Part shown: piece by piece, positions 38,939-50,429 of the stretch
How positions within the stretch are numbered: position 1 is the stretch's first letter
Layout: each line of letters begins with the position of its first letter
Program-made: the position numbers and the translations under genes
Assembly (NCBI GenBank): GCA_964019155.1
Contig: OZ025244.1
Location: forward strand, 23,348,021 to 23,412,020
DNA length: 64,000 bases
Direction: 5' to 3'
From: Osedax fenrisi
Taxonomy: Eukaryota > Annelida > Polychaeta > Sabellida > Siboglinidae
The notes under the pieces: model-generated
The model's database searches: none
The model's input: the letters and a program-made list of their open reading frames with translations, nothing else
What the model was told of the DNA's origin: nothing

Positions 38939-41900
38939 GTGGATTATTATCATAACTATGTATACTATACATATACATACATCATATACATATAATAAAC
39001 ATACAAACACATATACTATACTCTTTTTATTAAAATAATTTTTATATTTAATACAAAATATATGTCATTTTATTCTTTAAAAAGTAAATAACCATGTAAA
39101 TAATGCTCAAATATTGATGACATTTTCAGAATATATTAGTTATTATGTGTTTATTGACTGAATAGATGAACATACAATTATTGTTATTATATCATATATA
39201 AAATATATTTAAAAAATAAATATAAAGTAAATATATTCTCATTATGCTATATCAAACTATACAGAGCAGTCCTCCCTTCAATGTGAATTATACAGAATTG
39301 TAATATCTTAAGAATTTTTAAATTTATTGAAAATTAACAAAATATATCTTTTTACATTGAATTCTCAAAACTTTTCAAAACAATCGTAATTGACTAAAGT
39401 AATATTTAAAATTTTCTATATATTCATTATTTTATATATAATTTGAATAAATCAGATGTAAAATACTTATTTAATTAAAAAAATATTATAAATAAATAAT
39501 ATTATAATCTAACCTTCTCCGGTGTACCAATGCAAGAAAGCTTTACGCCTGAACATAGCTGTGAATTGTTCGGAAATACGTTTGAATAATTCTTGGATAG
39601 CAGTACTGTTTCCGATAAATGTTCCGGACATCTTTAATCCTCTTGGTGGAATATCACAAACGGCGGTCTTTACATTATTAGGAATCCATTCGACGAAGTA
39701 TGAACTGTTCTTGTTTTGTACATTTAACATCTGTTCATCTACTTCTTTCATGGACATACGTCCTCTGAATATACAAGCAACAGTAAGATAACGTCCATGT
39801 CTGGGGTCGCAAGCAGCCATCATGTTCTTAGCATCGAACATCTGTTGTGTAAGTTCAGGAACTGTGAGGGCTCTGTATTGTTGACTACCTCTGGATGTTA
39901 ATGGGGCGAAACCAGGCATGAAGAAATGAAGACGGGGGAATGGAACCATGTTGACGGCTAATTTACGGAGATCGGCATTCAATTGACCGGGGAATCGAAG
40001 GCAGGTAGTTACACCGGACATCGTTGCGGATACCAAATGGTTCAAATCACCATAAGTGGGAGTTGTCAGTTTTAATGTACGGAAGCAAATATCGTATAAA
40101 GCTTCGTTGTCAATACAGAATGTTTCGTCTGTGTTTTCTACGAGTTGATGGACGGAGAGTGTAGCATTGTAAGGTTCAACTACTGTATCGGATACCTATA
40201 AATGTATAGACAAATTATTATGGCGATAGATTAAAAATTATAACAAATAGAAAAGTATTCTAAATAATTAAAATCTAATTAAAAATTTATAAATATAATA
40301 TATATTTATAAATTTGTACTAAAATTAAAAACTATTATTATTACATAAAAAATAGATACAAACTTTTGGAGATGGTACAACTGAATAGGTATTCATAATT
40401 CTGTCTGGATATTCTTCACGAATCTTAGATATCAGAAGTGTTCCCATGCCAGATCCAGTACCACCACCGAGAGAATGTGTCATTTGGAAACCTTGTAGAC
40501 AATCACAACCCTCAGCTTCCTTTCTCACAACATCTAATACTGAATCTACGAGTTCAGCACCTTCTGTGTAATGACCCTTAGCCCAATTATTACCAGCACC
40601 AGATTGGCCAAATATGAAGTTATCAGGTCTGAAGATTTGTCCGAATGGTCCAGATCTAACAGAATCCATAGTACCAGGTTCGAGATCAATCAAAACTGCT
40701 CTTGGTACATATTTACCTCCTATAATAACATTTAAATATAAAAATTGTATACAATAATAATGTAAGTCAAACTTTACCTGTTGCTTCATTGAAATAAACA
40801 TTAATGCGTTCTAATTGTAGATCGGAGTCTCCGTGATATGCACCTGTAGGATCCACTCCATGTTCATCGCATATCACTTCCCAGAACTATATTAAGTTAA
40901 TGTATATGTTAAAATTTATAATATAAATGTAAACAAATAAATTATAAATGTATAATTAATAATCTAATTTTAAATACACATTATTTGATATTTATGTTGA
41001 TATTAAGGGCATCCTATTTTCACCACATTTATCTCTTGTTTGCATGTATAGATGAATATGTAAAGTATTTTCAATATTTTTAATTTTAATAATGAATTTT
41101 ATATAGAAATATATAATTATATTAAAAACAAAACGCACTTTTATAGATAATCTAGATATATAGAACTACATTTGGTGACACTAGGATGCCATTAAAATAA
41201 TAATTATATCAAAAGTTATAATAAATAAACCAGAACGTATATTATAGTTTTTCTAATATTATTTTTAAAATAGTGTTAATATAACTGTATATAACTTGTG
41301 ACCTATTAACTTATTTAACTAATAATTATAAATATATAAAATATAATTATATATGTTATGGGTAACTATTTGTTATATCTTAGTTTATATTACAACAAAA
41401 TTTATGAAGGTGAATATTTAGTCAAATATAATAATATAAAAAATACATTATAATTGAATTTTTTATTGAAAATTATAGATTTAATTAAATGTACACAAAT
41501 ACATATTATATCAATCTACACAAATACATATTTATAATAGAAATATGTATATCTATTATAATATTTAGATAAACAAATTATCTCTAGAATCATCTTTAAT
41601 TTATAAATTTATATTCAATATATCAAAAGTTATATAAACATATGACCAATTAACTAATTTTTAAATTTCTACTCGGCCACCATCAAATAATCTAATACAC
41701 TAACAATTCAAATTACTTAGACTACTTAGTATGTATTTATTTATGAATGATTAAACCTATTTGAATATTGAAATATAGGTTATACAATTATAATTTTAGT
41801 TTTAGAAGGTTATATGACTTTTTTTTCTATTATTATTGTTTAACTTTATTATGAAATATTTTCCACATACTTTTATTAATAAATAATAATTAAATTGTAC

Positions 41901-44773
41901 ATAAAACTATACTTTTATTGAATTTTTCATTATTTACCCTGGTGATCATTAAGTGCATAACGTCCATATGATATTTATGTAAACATTTTACGTCATTTTT
42001 AAAAATAAGATAAAAATCGCTAAAACAGCGTTATTTGTACATTATATTATATAAAATTAAAAACATTTTATAATTTATTATTTTATATATATAATATATC
42101 TCCTTAAATTAACATATAAAAGTATTGTTATTTTGATATAATATGATATATTAGATTATTATGAAATTAATGCATATTTAATTTTTTATGTATAATAAAT
42201 TGCGTATTATAAGACATTTAATATATAATTTGCGAGACACTGCTTCTTTAGCAACTGTATCGCGCTGCGACTCTGCATCAGGGGTTAATGGTGAAAATAT
42301 CATAAAATAAAAATTATATTAACTTATAAACATTAAACTGATTAATTGATATCATTGACTTAATGATTACTCAATATTAATGATATATATATTTAGTTGG
42401 ATTAGTTTTTACCATATTCTTGTAAACCAATTACTCTACACAATAAATTCATATGGTTTCATTTACACAATAAACGTATCTAATTGTCTATATATTTATT
42501 AATTAATATAAAGTAATATATTAAGGTATACTGTTAGGTTATGTATATATTACTTACAACCGGGGAACTACCAACATTTTGTAGTTGTTTTTGAGTTTAC
42601 TATATCATGTATACTTTGTATAAAACAAATAGTAAATATAATTAATTATTAAAAATGTATATTTATGAGTTATTTTATTATATCCTATAAAATGGTAATA
42701 AATATTATAGGACTAAAATAGAAATATAAATAATAAAAGTAATGAAATAGAAATATAAATTAAATGCAAATAAAAATAATGTTCAAAATATAAGAAAAAC
42801 TTAATTATAAATATGATTGAATGTATCATGATATTAAATGATGTTCAACAATAACGCATTTATATATAATCTATATTATATACATTAACCATACAATTTT
42901 CACTCAATACTAGATTATAGAACATAATTCATATAATTATACTATATATAATTTAAAATACTTATTAATATTTCAATTAATTTTTTTTAAATTTGGATTT
43001 ATATATAATTTATGTTTTTAAATTTTATTTATGTTACCCTAAATATATTGCATGATATATTAAATAATGTATTCACAAACTAGTTTTTGTATTGATTTTC
43101 ATATTAAATTCAAATGAATATTCCCATATAAAAAACAAGGTAATCTTAATTAATTATTTATTTAATAAAATTGAAGTTTTAAAATTAATTATGAATATAA
43201 GTTTATATAATATAATAGAATAGGTGCTATTTAATTTATCATTTTGCAAAAAACCTCACAATGCCAACTATGCTAATATATAACAAAACAATAGGATATG
43301 TTGGTTTTAAATACTATACATATCTATATAGCAAGTTAAATCTAATTTATATAGAATATGATTAATACAGAATTGAAAACATTATTGTATAGAACTGATT
43401 CAAACCTAAATCTATTACAGTGACTTTGATACTAATGCTAGATTTGGGATGCATGCATATTAATCGTTATGTATATAGGGAGTTTTTTAAACTTTTCTTC
43501 ATAACAAATTTGATAATAGAAATACACACACAACCTAGCACATACATACACCCACATATTATATACCCAAACGAACTATTCGCACAATGCTACACAAAGC
43601 CCCAACACCAATTATATTTAAGCAAAAAACCTTCAACAAAAAAAACAAAGTAAGCTTTATTAAACTATTTATTAAATGAAATTGAAGTTTTAAAATGAAT
43701 TATTAACTAAAGTGTATATAGTTATTATAATAATAGAATACGATATATCATATATTTAATATATGCTATTTAATTTATACTTCAAAAAACCTCAATGCCA
43801 ACTATGTTTATATGATAGAAATATGAGAAAATAATAAATATATATTTTATTTATTTATAAAATTATGAAGTAAATTTACTGTAACATTTCAATTAGAATA
43901 TAAAAATAAAAATATATTAAAAACTATCAGAATGTAAATATGAATGTTACATCTATATAAAGTAAAAATATCAATAATAAATTAGCAAAATAACATATAG
44001 TTTTTGTTTTAGATCATTATTAGGAAAAATGAAAATAGGGAAAATTAGTTTTAGAATAGGGAAATATTGCAACATATAATTTAAATTATAAATTAACTAA
44101 AAAAACAACTAATATTATAACTTTGTCATATATGTGTATATAATAATATTAATATATAAGTAAATAGAATTTACTAAATACTACAAATTATTTACATTTA
44201 TTATTAAAATTGAATACTATGTATTTTAAAAGATGGTTTATATGACATATTGAGATTTATTTACATTAAATGATAATTAATTAACATAAAAGATGATTCT
44301 ATATTTAATTTTGATAACATTTTTATATAATTATTTAATATATAAATATGTGTGTCACCAATTGTCTATATAAATTATATAAGCAAATAAATGTTAGTAA
44401 AATAATACATTATAGTAATGCATATATAATATATATTTAATGAGATTAGATATTAAATCTATAGTGGTATATTATTATATAATAAATGTCTCAAAATACT
44501 ATGCATTCAGTATTACCTACATCATGTTTAACAAAATAATTCCTATAAAACTAAATTAGTAACATTTAATTATAGAATACAAGTGTATATTGAATCATAT
44601 AATATAAATTTGTTTTGAATATAATGTTGCATTGTTCAATTATTAAAATTATTTATTATAAAATGGTAATTGGGGCAATTTAATAATTTTGGTTTGGGTT
44701 ATAAAATATATTTCAATAAATTAATTATTTAAATTTATAATAGAATTTAATGAACATATTTAAATATATAGTT

Positions 44774-44821
<48 letters not shown>

Positions 44822-47684
44822 TACATTTATGTAGTCAATTAACATTATATTGGTTGTGCTATTTACAAACTAATGCATGATTGAGAAGCATCTTACATAC
44901 AATTATTTCACAATTAGGGAATAGTTATTGGTAAAAATAAATATTAATCATAATGTCTGACCTTATATAGTCGGTTATAATAGATTTTTTAAATGTTGAG
45001 AATGTGATTTATAATTTTATATGTAATAATAACAATATATTAAATATAATATTGTACTAATTTGATTGAATACATATACATCATATTTCTAATCAATTTA
45101 TAATCAAGGAATTTATCTTTTTTTATTTACAAAAAATATATAGTTTACAATTATAATATATAGAGTAATTTTTCAAACATTGATATAAAAGATATAACAC
45201 TTCCATTGATCTATGCAAATTAATTAATAACTACTCCCTGCTGCTGGGGTAGTATCAAAATCACTGACATATATTTAGTTTTCTGCACCTTTATTTTGAT
45301 ACACAAATATATTCATTGGACTATTAAATTACATGCAATATAAGTTAGATTTACTCACAACATATATATGTATATCATTTAAAACCAACATATCCTATTA
45401 ATTTTTATATAATAGTAATACAAATTTACACGATTTTAGGTATATTATATCTTTCCTTAGAAAAATCTTTGTAAATTAATAGTATGAACAATTAAATATG
45501 AAGCTATTACACAAGTCTATAGTGCAATACAATAACTAATCTATTCACATGCTAAATATATTTATAATAAATATATAAATACTTTACATAATTAATTGTC
45601 TTTACTTAATTTAATATGAATGCAGAATGGTTTTAATGCGAAGTAGCAACATAAATAGTATAAAATAATAGACAATTTGGCATTGCGCTTGACTACTACA
45701 TTTCAATACATTTTATTGCACTGGAGAACTTAAATTTAATAAGAATATGAATGAATTCACATTCACAGTAGCCTATACATATATTCCATTATTTGATGCT
45801 ATCATAGCATTGCTATGGCATAACATCATAACGGTAATGGTAACATTAATTTAATTTAACATCAATGTATAATTACAATAGTATATCTATGGTAGTGTAG
45901 GGGTAATGTTAAGGATGAGTTAGATTATATTTATTATATATATATATATATATAATTAAGTTTTCTTTTATAGCCACTATGGATGTAGCCAAAAGTAAAC
46001 CTGAATATATCAAAACTTAACCAAATAAGTGAAACCAACTCAACAAATATTAATGACCTTACCATATGCACTATCACATTCAACTAATATTATATTTACC
46101 ATTTTATGTAGTTATGTAATAGCATTGAATAATTGTAATATATATATGTATAGGCTACTATGGATGTGAATGTATTCATATAACAAATATAAGTTATCTC
46201 ATGCACTGAAATGAAATAGTAGTTAGTCACTAGCGAGCTCACTGTCTCAATTTTATATTTTGTTGTGGATATTTCGCAGATCACCCATGCAGAATACTAC
46301 AATACCAATCTCAGACAACTAATTAACTAATTGTGGACATATTTTTAGGTATTTTAGGAATGCTAATAAAATTAAGTGTATTTCATAATTATATAATTAT
46401 TATTTGAATATTTATAATTAAATAAACTAAATTTAATAATCCATTCGAAATTAATGGTAACCTGCATGCAAATTTGATATACGGCATATTATATTTATAA
46501 AATATAATTAAAGTTTTATTGAATTACATTCGATTCCATCCAGGAACTTAGATAAAGTTTCACTTATAACCATATGGCTCTAATATACCTTTGAAACCGC
46601 TCTCATGTTAAGGCATCCATGGTTTTAACAAGAGTTTTAACCGATTATTTATACACAATTATATAAGATCACTTCTAAATATTATTTAAGATCTATTTTA
46701 ATAATCGGGAGAGGCTGAATCATCATCCTACTGATTGTGTGTCTGACGCATTAGCCAACTGAGCCAAACAGGCAGTTATATCATATAACTTATATGTTAT
46801 GATATTAATTAATATGAAACTAGGTGTAATAAATACGGAGAAGTTGTAGACAAATTATGAACAAGCGAATTATTGTAAACATTAATTTTATAATACCATA
46901 TTAAATATTCAATGTAATTCATTTTTAATTATTCAGAGGTATACATATTATTATGTTACTTTGTATTATTAAAAATACGGATTATGGATAAAATCAACGC
47001 AATGTTTATAAAAAGCGACACTGTTGAGGTTGTTGACGTGGTTTACACGAAAACTATATATCGAAGTACATATTTCTTACATTTCATTTACTATATTATA
47101 TTGAAATATTAGTATACAAATAATTGGATAAAGCGAATTATTGGTTCACCAGTCATTGTATGACCACATACGGTAATTTATACGGTGATAACTATTGGTC
47201 CTATTGGTCAATTAGATTTTATCATTTAATATAAGTTATATAATAAACAACTATAATACTTAAATTCATGTATAAGTTATACAGTATAACTAAACCATTC
47301 TTTTTATAATTTCATTACATATTATATAATAAAAACAGAATTGACAGCTGGACCAATAGTTATGACAGTATAAATGACCGTAGAATATATTTTATCATTT
47401 AATATAAGTTATATAATAAACAATAAATATAATACTTAAATTCTAGTATAACTAAAGAATTATCTTGAAGCAGGCCTTCGATTGTTATTATAATAATGAG
47501 TTCAAGGTGGGTGGTACTTATATATGTACTACTGCACATTATATGTATTACAATATATTTTATAGTAACACAATATGTTATAGGCTCACTTTGGGATATA
47601 ATGTAGCTAAAAAAAACAGCCAAATAAAACCAAAAAAATCAAACTTTTTTTTTAGCTGCATTATATCCCGAGTGAGTCTATAAA

Positions 47685-47736
<52 letters not shown>

Positions 47737-48936
47737 TAATGATAAGCCGTTGCATGTATGATAGTCTATACATAGATATGCCCTAATTATAATGGCCAAT
47801 CATAAGTTATTGTAAAATCACTAATTCGAATAAACAAGTTTGTGGGCGTTCAAATCACGCATCAATCGAGAAGCTTTGACCATAATCCACTGTAATGCAT
47901 TAATGATTAAATCCAGAGTGAATCATAAAACATATATATATATATGTTAATAATAAGCCTTGCTATATATTATAATCTATAAATAGACATACTAATTATA
48001 ATGGCCAATCATACGCTATTGTAAAATCCCTAATTCGAATAAACAAGTATGGTGGGGGTTCAAATCGCGCATCAATAGCGAAACTTTTGACCGAATTTAC
48101 AGCAGGACAAATAGTTATTACCGATAAATTAATCGGTAGACCAATAGTTTGCTTGATCCCAATAATGTATAGACTGAACAAAATTACGGATATTTTAATT
48201 TTCCGCGATTTTTAAATATATATACGAGTTAATAAAAATAACAGTATCAATACATAATTTAAAATGCGGAAATTATTATATTATTATCAATAGTTGTTAG
48301 TTTAATTTAATACCAATATATATATACGTATAATTGCATACAAATATTATATTGATATATATAAAAATATTATATTTAATATAAAATGTGAGACTATAAA
48401 TTAATATAAAATGTGATTACAAAATATACACAAGAATAAATAACAAAATATTTAGATATGTGTGTAGTTTATATATAGATACAATTTTTAAATTCATAAT
48501 TGTTCATTATATATATGTATATATATATATTTACACACAAAAATAAAAACTTCAATTTTTGTAAATAAAATAAAATAATTTTATTTAAAAATACTTTGAA
48601 TTTTTTAAATATTTACCGGTTTTAACGATAAATGAATATATGGGTAATATAGTCTGTAATATGTGTAATATATGTATGGGATAGTATAAAATAGCATATT
48701 ATATATGTATTATATGTATTGTATAACATACTAATAAAAATATAATTAAATTATAATTTAAAAAAGTTTATGATAAATTAAAAATGGTAAATATTTAAAT
48801 ATTTAAAAAAAAAGGTAAATAAATATTTATAAATTAATATAATAATGAATAATGCATTAATTTAAAAATTCTAGAAAACCTTAGCTCCGATTTGGTTTCC
48901 ACATTGTCCTGTTTGTAAGTGTACAATTTCGCGCAT
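37815..48936 (-). CDS. Beta-tubulin, five coding exons, 447 aa
   Basis: Coding exons (minus strand): 48936-48880, 40886-40778, 40719-40364, 40195-39514 and 37954-37815; all introns are GT/AG and phases join cleanly (57+109+356+682+140 = 1344 nt with stop). The protein starts MREIVHLQTGQCGNQIGAK. MREI is the N-terminal tetrapeptide recognised in tubulin mRNA autoregulation. The GTP-binding signature GGGTGSGMG is at residues 140-148, and the C-terminal tail after about residue 430 is acidic (EDEGEFDEEEEDEGELA). Beta-tubulin pairs with alpha-tubulin and hydrolyses GTP in microtubules. Introns 1 (after codon 19) and 2 (in codon 56, phase 1) are at the same places as in vertebrate beta-tubulin genes. 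Residues at the colchicine/benzimidazole site are Tyr167, Glu198 and Phe200. The frame is intact, so the gene is probably functional; isotype not determined. Confidence 0.97.
37955..39513 (-). other. Beta-tubulin intron 4 (1,559 bp)
   Basis: Donor GTTAGA after GGAGAAG and acceptor CTCAG before GTATGGATGAG, splitting codon 402. The content is AT-rich with a (TA)n run at about 38909-38932 and a tandem AATAAAGTATACTTTTAT repeat near 38452-38500. No gene inside. Confidence 0.9.
41002..41196. repeat. MITE-like inverted-repeat element in intron 1
   Basis: 195 bp with ends ATTAAGGGCATCCTATTTTCACC and, inverted, ATTTTAATGGCATCCTAGTGTCACC. The arms match over about 25 bp with a few differences. No clear target-site duplication could be read in the AT-rich flanks. 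Non-coding. Confidence 0.6.
43141..43815. repeat. Local duplication in intron 1
   Basis: A block of about 150 bp at 43141-43285 is repeated in direct orientation at about 43645-43815: shared landmarks are AAATTGAAGTTTTAAAAT, TGCTATTTAATTTAT and AAAAAACCTCA then ATGCCAACTATG. A further shared piece (AATAGGATATGTTGGTTTTAAAT near 43290) reappears inverted near 45385-45405. Confidence 0.65.
44774..44821. repeat. (TA)n microsatellite in intron 1
   Basis: Uninterrupted TA run of about 48 bp. Confidence 0.9.
46530..46775 (-). mobile_element. tRNA-derived SINE, copy 1 (in tubulin intron 1)
   Basis: On the minus strand the head reads CTGCCTGTTTGGCTCAGTTGG (A box TGGCTCAGTTGG at 46766-46755), then ACACACAATCAGTAG and a damaged B box (GATTCAGCC near 46712). 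The body (TAGAAGTGATCTTATATAATTG, AAAACCATGGAT, GAGAGCGGTTTCAAAG, ATCTAAGTT) is shared with copy 2 at 62430-62679. A and B boxes are the internal RNA polymerase III promoter. The 3' part does not pair as a tRNA acceptor stem, so it is a SINE and not a tRNA gene. Confidence 0.8.
47205..47455. repeat. Direct duplication in intron 1
   Basis: TTTTATCATTTAATATAAGTTATATAATAAACAA and following bases at about 47216-47290 recur at 47390-47455. Each is preceded by an ACTATTGGTCC-type motif (inverted in the second). Origin unknown. Confidence 0.6.
47577..47686. repeat. Foldback element in intron 1, 110 bp
   Basis: The left arm GTTATAGGCTCACTTTGGG, continuing ATATAATGTAGCTAAAA, pairs with the right arm near 47650-47686 (inverted GTTTTATAGACTCACTCGGG, ATATAATGCAGCTAAAA) with about four differences over some 40 bp. 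Small and non-coding. It borders the tandem duplication that follows. Confidence 0.75.
47669..48093. repeat. Tandem duplication, two units of about 200 bp
   Basis: Unit 1 (about 47669-47882) and unit 2 (about 47911-48093) share in order GAGTGA...ATAAAACA, (TA)n, AATAAGCC, TAATTATAATGGCCAATCAT, TAATTCGAATAAACAAGT, GTTCAAATC and GCATCAAT...TTTTGACC. GGGGTTCAAATC resembles a polymerase III B box, but I could not find a matching A box, so a SINE origin is only a suggestion. Confidence 0.7.
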
Positions 48937-49150
48937 GTTTAATGTTTATTTGGTAATAAAAGGTTTAAGAGTAATATTAAATAATATTTCAAATGAAAAG
49001 ACCGTTACGGACTTTTTTTTTAAATTATATTAATGCGCGCGCGCGTAATAATACATTATACACATTTAAATATATTGTCGAAATATATATATTTTCTCAT
49101 AATTTAGATATGTTCATTTCTATAATATATACATTGTTATAACCCAAATA
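48937..49150 (-). promoter_or_regulatory. Beta-tubulin 5' flank
   Basis: Only about 215 bp separate the start codon from the inverted-repeat element at 49151. The interval is AT-rich with a TGCGCGCGCGCG run at about 49034-49045 and a TTACGG near 49007. No standard TATA or initiator is convincing. The core promoter must lie here unless an untranslated exon lies farther upstream. Confidence 0.4.
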
Positions 49151-49365
49151 GGATCAAGAGAACATTACGATCAGAGGACGAATTCGTCGGACATCGATGT
49201 CCGTCGGTATCCGTCTATTTGTCCGCCGATCGTAAAGTTACTATAATATACTATGCTATGTATATTTATAGATGTCCGGCGGACATTGTCGATCAGCGGA
49301 AATCTATACATATATACCTTAGGTATACCTTACTATGTCGAGCTTGCTCGGCAGATAAATATATG

Positions 49366-49399
<34 letters not shown>

Positions 49400-49402
<3 letters not shown>

Positions 49403-49497
49403 GAGAGTACTAGAATACCGACACCCTAACAATAAATCACCATCACTTTAGTATTTCTCAATTAAATATGTATAAGTATACTTATATATATTAATAT

Positions 49498-49559
<62 letters not shown>

Positions 49560-49974
49560 TATGTATATACATATAACAGCTATTTTAAAATTTAATTTAA
49601 TTTGTTTAACTCTGAGATAACAGGTGTGTCGATATTATGTGCAAATAAGGTGACAATATATGTTGCTTAGGTACAAGTTTATAACTTTGTAACAAATTAT
49701 GCAAAATACAAAATATTTTCGACACATTGTAAAATATAATTAGATCTATAAGATTTATTTTAAATATTTAAAATACTTACATTTTTAAATGATTGAGAAA
49801 GGATATTGTACTTCAAAAAGTTCATAAATTTAGTTGTTTGAGTTGTAACGAAATAGGTAACCTAATCAGTTTTTTGTTTATAATTAAAAAAATATAAATA
49901 TTAAAAAAAAAATTATACTTATATAAATTAGATATTAGCTGTCGATATTACGTGCATGTTAGAGCACTCTCCCC
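49400..49974. mobile_element. TIR element GGGGAGAGT, 575 bp, nested
   Basis: Left end GGGGAGAGTACTAGAATACC; inverted right end GGGGAGAGTGCTCTAACATG; both continue to a CGACA motif. TGTCGATATTA(T/C)GTGCA occurs twice inside (near 49627 and 49939). There is no ORF. Flanks are (TA)n on the left and TTAGGGG on the right, so a TA duplication is possible but not certain. It lies within the larger element and so inserted later. Confidence 0.6.
49505..49555. repeat. (TA)n microsatellite inside the nested element
   Basis: About 50 bp of TA. A further TA run at 50187-50249 lies in the outer element. Confidence 0.9.
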
Positions 49975-50183
49975 TTAGGGGAGTCCCACATAAACCTATA
50001 TAGACATGTAATGTATATAAGTAATTTTACGATCGGCGGACATCTATAAATATACATAGAATAGTATAAAAGAGTAACTTTACGATCAGCGGACATCTAT
50101 AAATATACAAGGCATTGCTATGTATATTTATCCGCCGGACATCTATAAATATATAGACATATAAATTATATATGATATGAATA

Positions 50184-50249
<66 letters not shown>

Positions 50250-50429
50250 GATATTTATATGATATAATGTATATAAGAGTAACTTTACGATCGGAGGTGT
50301 CCGCTGAATTTGTCCGCTGATCGTAATGTTCTCTTGTTCCCCCAAATATATAATTATAATATAAATAATAAGTAGGAAATGTAAATAAATACAAATATTT
50401 GCCTTACAAATATAAAATATGTTTTGTTT

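Larger units (their letters stand above)
40887..48879 (-). other. Beta-tubulin intron 1 (7,993 bp)
   Basis: Donor GTTTTC after ...GGAGCTAAG and acceptor AATATAG before TTCTGGGAAG. It is extremely AT-rich and CpG-poor. It contains an inverted-repeat element (41002), local duplications (43141-43815, 47205-47455, 47669-48093), a tRNA-derived SINE (46530) and a foldback (47577). No convincing coding exon lies in it. Introns 2 (40720-40777, 58 bp) and 3 (40196-40363, 168 bp) are short by contrast. Confidence 0.9.
49151..50340. mobile_element. Composite inverted-repeat element upstream of tubulin
   Basis: The ends are inverted copies: AAGAGAACATTACGATCAGAGG near 49155 against its complement at 50310-50336, with about 35 bp of matching continuing inward (GACGAATTCGTCGGAC against GACAAATTCAGCGGAC). 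Inside, GTAACTTTACGATC then GCGGACATCTATAAATATAC recurs near 49230-49285 (inverted), 50028, 50070 and 50277. A second TIR element (49400-49974) sits inside. Probably a non-autonomous DNA transposon. No target-site duplication resolved. Confidence 0.65.

Noticed and set aside
39522..39791. 89-codon plus-strand frame within the tubulin gene
   Set aside because: It is the antisense shadow of tubulin exon 4.
41920..42300. Possible TIR pair (ACCCTGGTGAT near 41937 and ATCAGGGGTTAA near 42278)
   Set aside because: The match is short, needs gaps, and no consistent target-site duplication was found.
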